Source: Blasia pusilla (lineage: Eukaryota; Marchantiophyta; Marchantiopsida; Blasiales). Taken from it: a stretch of 64,000 nucleotides of DNA. Made by a program: the position numbers and the translations under genes. The stretch spans positions 26,536,001 to 26,600,000 of the forward strand of contig CM114274.1 in assembly GCA_050084515.1 (NCBI GenBank). Direction: 5' to 3'. Position 1 is the stretch's first letter, and the number at the start of each line of letters is the position of its first letter. The notes beneath the pieces were generated by a model, which was given only the letters and a program-made list of their open reading frames with translations, did no database searches and was not told the origin of the DNA. Shown piece by piece: positions 57,361-64,000 of this stretch.

Positions 57361-58326
57361 AAAGAGAGGGATTTTCTAGAAAAAACCAAACGCAACAAAG
57401 TTATTTCCAATCTTATTTGGCATCTCAAGACGAAGTTGTGCATGAACACCCCATTAACTCTCTATGTTGTCAACATAGTAGAACGTAATGTAATGGTCGG
57501 CTAACCAACATTGATAAGGACAAGGCGGGATTAGGGTAGAAGTTATGGGAGTCGACATGGAAGTAAGGATTCATATGAGATATGTGAGGATGAAAAACTA
57601 GTAGGATTTGCTAGTATTGCATCAAGAGAATGATCAATGGGAAGAGATTGAGAGGGAATTAGAGGAGGAAAAGGAGGAAATGTAGAGAGTGTAATAGTTA
57701 TGAGTATCAAGAGGAAAACGATGAGATCTACAATAAGGAGGAGAATTGGGGGTGGGATTACGGCTAAAGGAGGGCATGGAAAACTAGGTGAGCGAGGAGA
57801 TAGAAAGCTTGAAAGTAAATATTTCAAGGCAGAATAGTGAAATATATAGATAGGAATTCCCTAGGGAACTCTTATGACTAAGTCCTTCAAATATGGTTAG
57901 TGGAAACTTTGCTACAAATCACTCGTAGTGATATGGATTTGCTATAGAGGGCTTCATTAGTTGAAAATTTGTAACTATAGATGACCAAGTATTAGTAAGT
58001 AATTCTCTACTTGGACGAGATAAACTAAGTATGAACTTTCATTTAAGACACTTTCAAGTAATAGACTCTAAAGAACACCTTCTCACCTAGTCATCCTTGT
58101 CTTGGGTTAAGGCAAGAGTAAACTTTTATTTAGCATCAATTGCATATGGTAACCATGTAAAAAATTTAGGACCTCTCTAACCTATCCTGATTGAGGACAC
58201 CTCGATGCAATTGAAGCAATCTCCCCTATATGGCCATCATCAAGTGTAAGGTTCAAATCCTTTTAAGAAGTGTCCATTTTGACAATAGAAGTAATGTCCC
58301 TTACATGGTATCAAATGTAAGTTTTT
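57361..58326. other. Sequence between the LTR-like repeats
   Basis: No open frame of note, apart from a low-complexity Leu/Pro/Ser-rich frame on the minus strand (57543-57827). If the flanking repeats are LTRs, this interior (under 1 kb) has no retroelement genes. Confidence 0.4.
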
Positions 58327-58790
58327 GTGCGCATACATATCGCTACACAACATACATCGATGGTCACATCTACACCACACAACACCGATCTTCCCCACAC
58401 ACGGGTCGATCCACACATGTACAAAAATCAACTCATACATATACATGGAGATCACACAACAAAAATAAAGAGTAGTAAAAACGGCACACCCGGCCTAAAA
58501 CTCCACTCCTCAATCTACATCGGCATATCGAGCCTCGTCCACCCTATGCTATCAAGGAATCCGCACGCTAGCACCTTAGTCCTATCTCACACACATACAA
58601 GGGAGGTGCTCCAACGGCCCAACATGAGAAAGATGGATTATGAAAGCCATCTTCCTCTCTTATATAGGATTGAGGAAGAGCCAAAAGGCTCTTCCCCTAA
58701 AAATAGCCCTCCCCTTGGTAACCTGTGCGCACAGGTTACCAGGGGCGGGTGACCTGGTCAACAAGTCACCCGGCTGTCAAAGACCTCAAC
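58327..58790 (-). repeat. LTR-like repeat, right copy
   Basis: The body 58450-58790 matches 57055-57360. On the minus strand a canonical TATA box (CCTATATAAGAG, about 58668-58657) suggests minus-strand sense. The minus-strand 3' part (58363-58327) reads like the end of block A (gatgtatgttgtgtagcg then atgcgcac), so the family may be related to the Ty3/Gypsy elements here. Confidence 0.5.
58717..58740. repeat. Perfect 24-bp palindrome in the LTR-like repeat
   Basis: GGTAACCTGTGC is followed at once by its exact complement, with no loop. The matching place in the left copy (about 57290-57318) is eroded. Confidence 0.92.
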
Positions 58791-60250
58791 ATGAAACTTG
58801 TCAGAAACGACGTTCCTGACACAATGGACATATCCTCAACCTCATCTGACACCGTGGGACAAAGTTACACTCAAGATAGTCCGCTGGCTCCTACGCCCTA
58901 TCCACGATAGATCTCGGCCTATCGGCTACTCAGATGTGACAAAGTTTCTAAATTTGTTGAGTGATATCCTTTTTTACTACACATTTGCTTGTTTATGACC
59001 CATGTTAAACTCGCCTTATGCAACCCAAAAATGAAGTTATTCTTCCGATGAAGATGATGTCGTGAAGTTATTGTTTAAAAAAATTAGGGGAAAAACAGAA
59101 AGGAAGATATGGATATATTAGAATCATTTTGAATTTCACATATTTCAACTCCTTATTCAGATATTAGATAACTAGTAGTTACTGTTACGATACAGTAATA
59201 CAACTAATGATCGGTAATTTGAATTACCCATTATTATCCACTCTAACTAACCCCAAATGTAGCCCATGCTCCAAATTGATCCCAAATCTACTCCATAGAT
59301 TCCAAACCAACCCCCTTGACTTATCTTATAATTGACTCAAATTGATCAAGAAAACATGCCCATATATGAATGGCTAAAAATGACACATGTTGGCAGGAGA
59401 GAAGTTTGAAAATCGAAAAGGCACTATTCAATAATAATCATATTATTAAGGGCATTAGCTCACTTTGAGGACTTATGAATGAGTGCCACTTGTGATATTT
59501 TTTCATAAAACCTCTATAATATTTTTAAAATTTTTAACTTGCACTAAATTGAAAAGTAGAATGAGGGTAAGATTTTAATAATAATATTAGTTATTTCTTC
59601 TTATTAAATTTTTTTAATTTAATTATAAAAATGAAAAATCTTAATTTGATAAGCAGAAATAAATAATTAGAATAAGTTAAAAAAATTCCGAATATTTCTA
59701 TGAATTCTTTTCTATGAATTCATAGAAATATTTGGAATTTTCCACAATGTCCCTCATGTTTATTATTTTTTTACTCTTACAACTTGAAGATAATTTTAAA
59801 ATATTCACACAAAAAGATTGCTAAGAAAATAATTTTCAAGTTTAGTTTGGAGGGAAAATGAATTCATATTTTCAAAAAAAACTAAAAAAAGAGAGTTTTG
59901 GGACAAGAAATATTCTTCAAATAAATAATATAAATTTTTTTTCTAGTTTATTTTTAATTTTCAAGTTCCATTGGACAGAAAATTTACACTCTTTTTAAAA
60001 AAACTTTTGCTTAATTGAGAGATGGGAATTGGAAAAAGAAACCATCACTTCTCTTTTCCCCTTTAATTTTATTTTTCTCTTGATTTCTTTAAAAAATACT
60101 CAGAGATGAATATTAAACGTTCTCTCTTTTCTTATTTTTAAAAATTAAATTATAAAAAGGAAATATTCGTCCAAAAATTATCATTCTCCATACCGTGATT
60201 TGATGTCAAAAGAAAATATTTACAAATATAATTTTTTTAAAGAAAGATTG
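58791..60250. other. AT-rich spacer
   Basis: Very AT-rich from about 59040, with long A/T runs and no gene recognised. Confidence 0.5.
59686..59737. repeat. 22-bp inverted repeat
   Basis: Arms 59686-59707 (ttccgaatatttctatgaattc) and 59716-59737 are complementary with one mismatch around an eight-base loop. AT-rich and probably cruciform-prone. No transposon features were found around it. Confidence 0.85.
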
Positions 60251-61419
60251 AGAATACTCTCGTTGGCAAAATATCTCCCGGGCTCCGATTACCGAGACAG
60301 CAACAAGATTCATTCATTACGATGTCTTTCCTACTACCTGGTAGGATCACAGGATATCCTCCGGCGGTAGTTTCCTGCACGTGTATAGAAATGATTGGTC
60401 CCCAATATTCGACGTGAGATTCTCCTTCGCGAAGGAACCCGTTTGACTTCCAGACCGGACTCCGGAGGAACGGAGGCTACGGACGCCGGAGCGTGACGGA
60501 CACACGCGTGTTCCCCGGATCCAGATTCCCCCGTCCGACGTCCGGACTCCGGATTCCCGGAAGGCCCAGAGACGTAACGAAAGCCACGAAACAGATGGAT
60601 GAGGAAGATCCGACGGTGAAGACGAAACTCACGAGAGAGAAGAAAGCTACGGCGCTGACTGCGCAGCCCTTTTCCGCACGTGGGGACCTATCGATGCTAC
60701 ACGTGTCCCTCTAATGGTGAATAGGAGTATTAGGAGAGAAGGAGGAGGTACTCATTCGGCGTCCCGAGTCCCGACTTCCGGGCCGTGGCCGTCCTCGTGG
60801 AGTCCGTTGGTGGTAGATGTCGCTCCGTTGAAAACAAGTGTTTTATTATTATTCATTTAACTTTCTTTTTCTCTTTTGATTTGCGAGAAGTCCGTGCTCC
60901 TCCCTCGTGGATTTGTTCAAAAAATCAAATCAGTAGGCACGCGGGGATGTCTTCTTTTCGTGGCGCCACCAATCGCCAGTGTACACGCGCGCCCGGGAAC
61001 AGTGTGAGGGTTCGTAAAAGAGGGCAACTTCAATGATGTCGTCAGTTTGAGCCCTGGATCTTTTTGCCGATTTAACGGAGGAAACGCATGTGCCCGCCGC
61101 AACCCGGGCTCGACAGATCCGCGCGAGAATGGGAGGGAGTACTTCTCGAACGTGTCTGCTGTAGGACTGGCGTGTCCGGAGCTGTAGAGCCGCTGTCTTG
61201 TGAAATGTGAGGTATTCGCGAGACTCGAACGGTTTGAATGCAGAGTACTACATGGAAAATCTGCGACCTGTAGTCAGATAAGGTGTTCGTTACTCTGGAG
61301 CAATTAGGCCGTGATTGCAGAACACCAGCTTCAGACTCTGAGACATCTGTGGTCATGTGACGTGACGTATTCATGCTATTCAAAAGATGGAGCAAAAGGC
61401 TCTTACAATGCAGGATTCA
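60251..61419. other. CpG-rich island without recognised gene
   Basis: GC/CpG-rich. The open frame 60493-60714 (plus) is Arg/Thr/Pro-rich without a domain, and a frame at 61072-61395 (minus) is likewise unrecognised. It could be the promoter and first exon region of a host gene. Confidence 0.35.
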
Positions 61420-61500
61420 GTTGAGTCCAGGCATTGAATCGTTGCATGAAAATGCTGTCAAATCGAAGAGTCACTAGTTGAGTCCAGGCATTGATGATCA
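61420..61500 (+). repeat. Short direct repeat
   Basis: 'agttgagtccaggcattga' occurs at about 61421 and again at about 61477. Nearby 'aaaatgctg' and 'tgtcaaatcga' are also duplicated, marking a small tandem duplication. Confidence 0.7.
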
Positions 61501-63237
61501 AAATGCTGGCTGCTATATTCCAGAACATCCATTATTCTATGTGTGTCAAATCGAGCAGTAACCAAAATCTTTCGACCTACAAGCAACCGACTGTTTGTGA
61601 GTTGTACAACTCTCCGTGTTAAATTGATACAGGTGTCAGCAGCGAGCGGTCTACAAGCCGAAACCAGTCTCCTCCTTTTGACTCCTTAGGGATGTGGGTA
61701 GAATAGAGTATCAGAGCTGAAATAGGAACTGAAAAACTGGATGGGCGAACCAGTAAAAGTGGAAGAAGGGGTATAAAGAGAGATTATAAGGGGGGAAAGT
61801 AAAAGGTCTATTGCTTCGACCTGCTCCAAACTTTTGGTATGAGTGGTTGAGCGTTTTGTCCTTTAAAGTATATTCACAAATCGTTCTCATGCTGCACTTC
61901 TCGCAACTGTTCACATATAGTCTGAATGATTTTGATGGACAAGCTTTCCACTCGATGTTCACATGACACCTGGGGCACAATATTGCTTGAAGATGAAGCT
62001 TACAACCTGGCGTGCATAGGACATTTATTGGCTTGCCGCAAGGTTATGACATTCACACGCAGGTAGACAAGCTAGATATGCTGATGGTAGACAAGCTTGC
62101 GTGCAACAATCAATGCTTGCCTCAAGATTCCATGCTGGAAGCACAGGCGTGGTGTGCCGGCAGATACTTTACTTTTGACCTCTGCATCATTCAAACAGGC
62201 AACTATGAATCCTCCCAGTCGTTTTAAGGTTTATCAATCACGGATTGCTTACTAGACAACAGCATTCAACCAAACGGTTCAGGAGAACAGCAAGCATCCT
62301 TTCATATGAAGAGATGTGGTGTTCTTCCTAGAAAGGATTGTCATTCTGAGAATCCACAATGAAACCTTCTTGATCTCTGTTTTCTTCCAAGTAATGTCTA
62401 AAAATTTCTGATAATACCCACAGACCATGAAAAGTATTAGTGATAATTCAAAGATTATCTGAAATGGCAGGTTAAAGCTCCATCATGGCTGATGTATATC
62501 ACCCAGTAATCTCCTAAGGTGTACACATTTTGGATAAGTTTGGTAGCGAACAAGAGGACTTAAAAATCAGACCTGTCATACATGTGCTCACAACCTGGGC
62601 TGGGCATTAAAGAGCATTAAACAGCAAGTCTAGAGTGGGAGTCTGCAAGGGAAATTTTCAAAAGTTGCACCTGGAGAAAGCCTAATCTATTGTGAGAAGT
62701 CAAATCCGGGAGGATCCATTTCCAAAGGTCAACTCCCAAACAAAATACAACCTTCTTTTGTCAACATTCCACAATGCTGGCAGGTACACCAGTAGACTCA
62801 CTCCATTCATCCCACAGATCTACAAGATGCAACTTGATGATCAAGAAAGCACTATGCATCGACCGGACAGTAAGATGGTGTGGGAGCACAGTGAGGACTG
62901 AAATGAAACTCCAAAAATTGCTTTTGAAAAGACTAGTAGTTCCACCACATTTACAGTGAACCGTCCACACTGAGGCTGTAGTGAACTGTCTCTATATTCC
63001 ACGAGGGGAGGTATATTGAGGTGCTGACAATTGTACATCATTTCTACAGGAACGTCAGCTGAGAAGCAGTGGTGTGGCTTCTACAAGTGTTAAGAGCAAG
63101 ATAGGACAGAGGCCTTCCATTCTCCAGAACTGGAAGCAAGCTGAGGTGCCAAGAGATTGTAGACACTGATTCACATCTAAGAAAGGCAGACCGATGCTTC
63201 TTTTACGGTCATTGAAACCTATCACAAAACATATCAC
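61501..63237. other. Single-copy-looking DNA without recognised gene
   Basis: Several short open frames on both strands show no motif. It may include sequence continuous with the RT relic downstream (on the minus strand, its 3' side). Confidence 0.35.
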
Positions 63238-63645
63238 CTATCTTGTCGCATTTAGAGACACCAGCAGAAGGATGACTCCGTAGAGAAAATCGGCAACACT
63301 GACACACATGAGTAGGCTCAACAGCAATACACCAGTAAAGGGAGAAGGGTAGCGACAACGTTGATAAGCATGAACAACCCCACCCCAGGAGATGTACAAC
63401 CGGTGAAAAATTATGCACACTTGGTAAGAAACGCACCTACAGTTTTCGCGACCCAAGAGCCGAGGCAACCATAGACTCCAGATCCAATACCGGATTTCGC
63501 CATAATTCACTAATAGTTGCAAGCTTTGGGACGGTGAGTATGATTTTTTCGTAGAAATGCTCAAACCCAAATCGTCCAAGAGATCATAGAGACATTTCGT
63601 GGCCGAATCCATACCCAGAAATCGTGGAATCTCCATGTGCGACAA
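63238..63645 (-). pseudogene. Probable reverse-transcriptase relic of another retroelement
   Basis: The frame reads MDSATKCLYDLLDDLGLSISTKKSYSPSQ, resembling the RT segment just after the YxDD box (helix, then LGLPIS-KK-PP). An overlapping frame continues ILTVPKLATISELWRN, and a third reads RCVSYQVCIIFHRL, like the 'KL-EI--L---W' and 'KCVKPARIFVNRLL' parts of the RT thumb and connection in DIRS-like and some Gypsy-like elements. Frames are broken, and YxDD itself is not visible. The call rests on pattern resemblance alone and could be wrong. Confidence 0.4.
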
Positions 63646-64000
63646 ATCAAGGCAGTGAGATGAAAGTAATCTTTACACATAAAGAATAGTCAGTTTAGAA
63701 CCAGAGTTCACCTTCAGGGCCTAGAAATTTTCATGTACAGTATAATGCGACATCTTCCTAAACTTTGGCCCAGTGATATCAGTCGAATCGTAGACTCTGA
63801 AGTGAAGGATCTGTCTAAAAGGCTTAGGGTTCATAATGAAGGGGCAATATCTGCCCGTCTTGAATTTGTACAGTCGTGAAACGGTCGAATTCCCTCAATT
63901 GTACCGGATGTGAGTCCGATTCTGCTTTGGCGAAATCGTTTCGAGGAGATTTACTTGTCGCATGAGAAACACACGGAGATAAGTTTTCTGTTGAGTGGAA
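63646..64000. other. Window end, nothing recognised
   Basis: No recognisable frame. It might contain the upstream part of the minus-strand RT relic beyond a frame break. Confidence 0.35.

Noticed and set aside
58306-58313. TGGTATCA, the core of a methionine-tRNA primer binding site
   Set aside because: Only eight bases match, the sequence diverges at once, and its orientation does not fit the minus-strand sense suggested by the TATA box of the adjacent repeat.

Overview
The window is repeat-dominated eukaryotic nuclear DNA. No intact host gene, tRNA, rRNA or CRISPR array could be recognised. The large decayed retroelements, the moderate to low GC, the long AT-rich spacers and a DNA-methyltransferase-bearing Ty3/Gypsy family suggest a green-lineage genome, perhaps a streptophyte alga or an early land plant. 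That placement is inference, because no host gene confirms it.

Layout. 1-3.2 kb: GC-richer single-copy-looking DNA. 3.9-4.6 kb: two nested non-autonomous hAT-like elements with 8-bp target duplications. 6.8-10.25 kb: 5'-truncated Ty3/Gypsy element 1. 10.25-11.1 kb: a diverged tandem array and another hAT-like fragment. 11.88-20.58 kb: nearly full-length Ty3/Gypsy element 2. 21-22.85 kb: diverged tandem duplications. 24.25-24.9 kb: a solo terminal repeat of the same Ty3/Gypsy family. 25.0-28.4 kb: a dead Helitron (HUH Rep plus Pif1-like helicase) carrying three consecutive fold-back palindromes. 28.4-49.5 kb: unrecognised DNA alternating between AT-rich blocks and GC/CpG-richer islands (31.6-32.9, 36.4-38.4, 39-43.9, 45-46.6 kb), with a few simple repeats. 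49.57-56.76 kb: Ty3/Gypsy element 3 on the minus strand, itself hit by hAT-like elements and another repeat. 57-58.8 kb: a pair of LTR-like direct repeats. 59-60.2 kb: very AT-rich DNA. 60.2-64 kb: CpG-richer DNA, with a probable reverse-transcriptase relic on the minus strand at 63.2-63.65 kb.

The main system is the Ty3/Gypsy family present as elements 1, 2, 3 and a solo repeat. Element 2 reads 5'-terminal repeat, leader, gag zinc-knuckle region, aspartic protease, C5-cytosine methyltransferase, reverse transcriptase, RNase H, DDE integrase, GPY-like module and PHD finger. Protease, methyltransferase and the start of RT share one reading frame, so the methyltransferase was part of the Pol polyprotein. 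A reader of chromatin (PHD) and a writer of DNA methylation are thus carried by one element.

Its terminal repeats are not ordinary LTRs. A block B lies at the 5' end, and A-AC-B-A lies at the 3' end, an arrangement like the split direct repeats of DIRS/PAT elements but next to a DDE integrase. Element 2 is bounded by TGTC-like and GACA-like ends with a 4-bp direct repeat (ACTC), and the solo repeat has the same ends with AATG. Just after the 5' B block the leader is complementary to a segment of B lying downstream of a TATA-like motif, which fits Tf1/sushi-type self-priming. All copies are inactivated, and most stop codons that can be compared between copies look like C-to-T or G-to-A changes.
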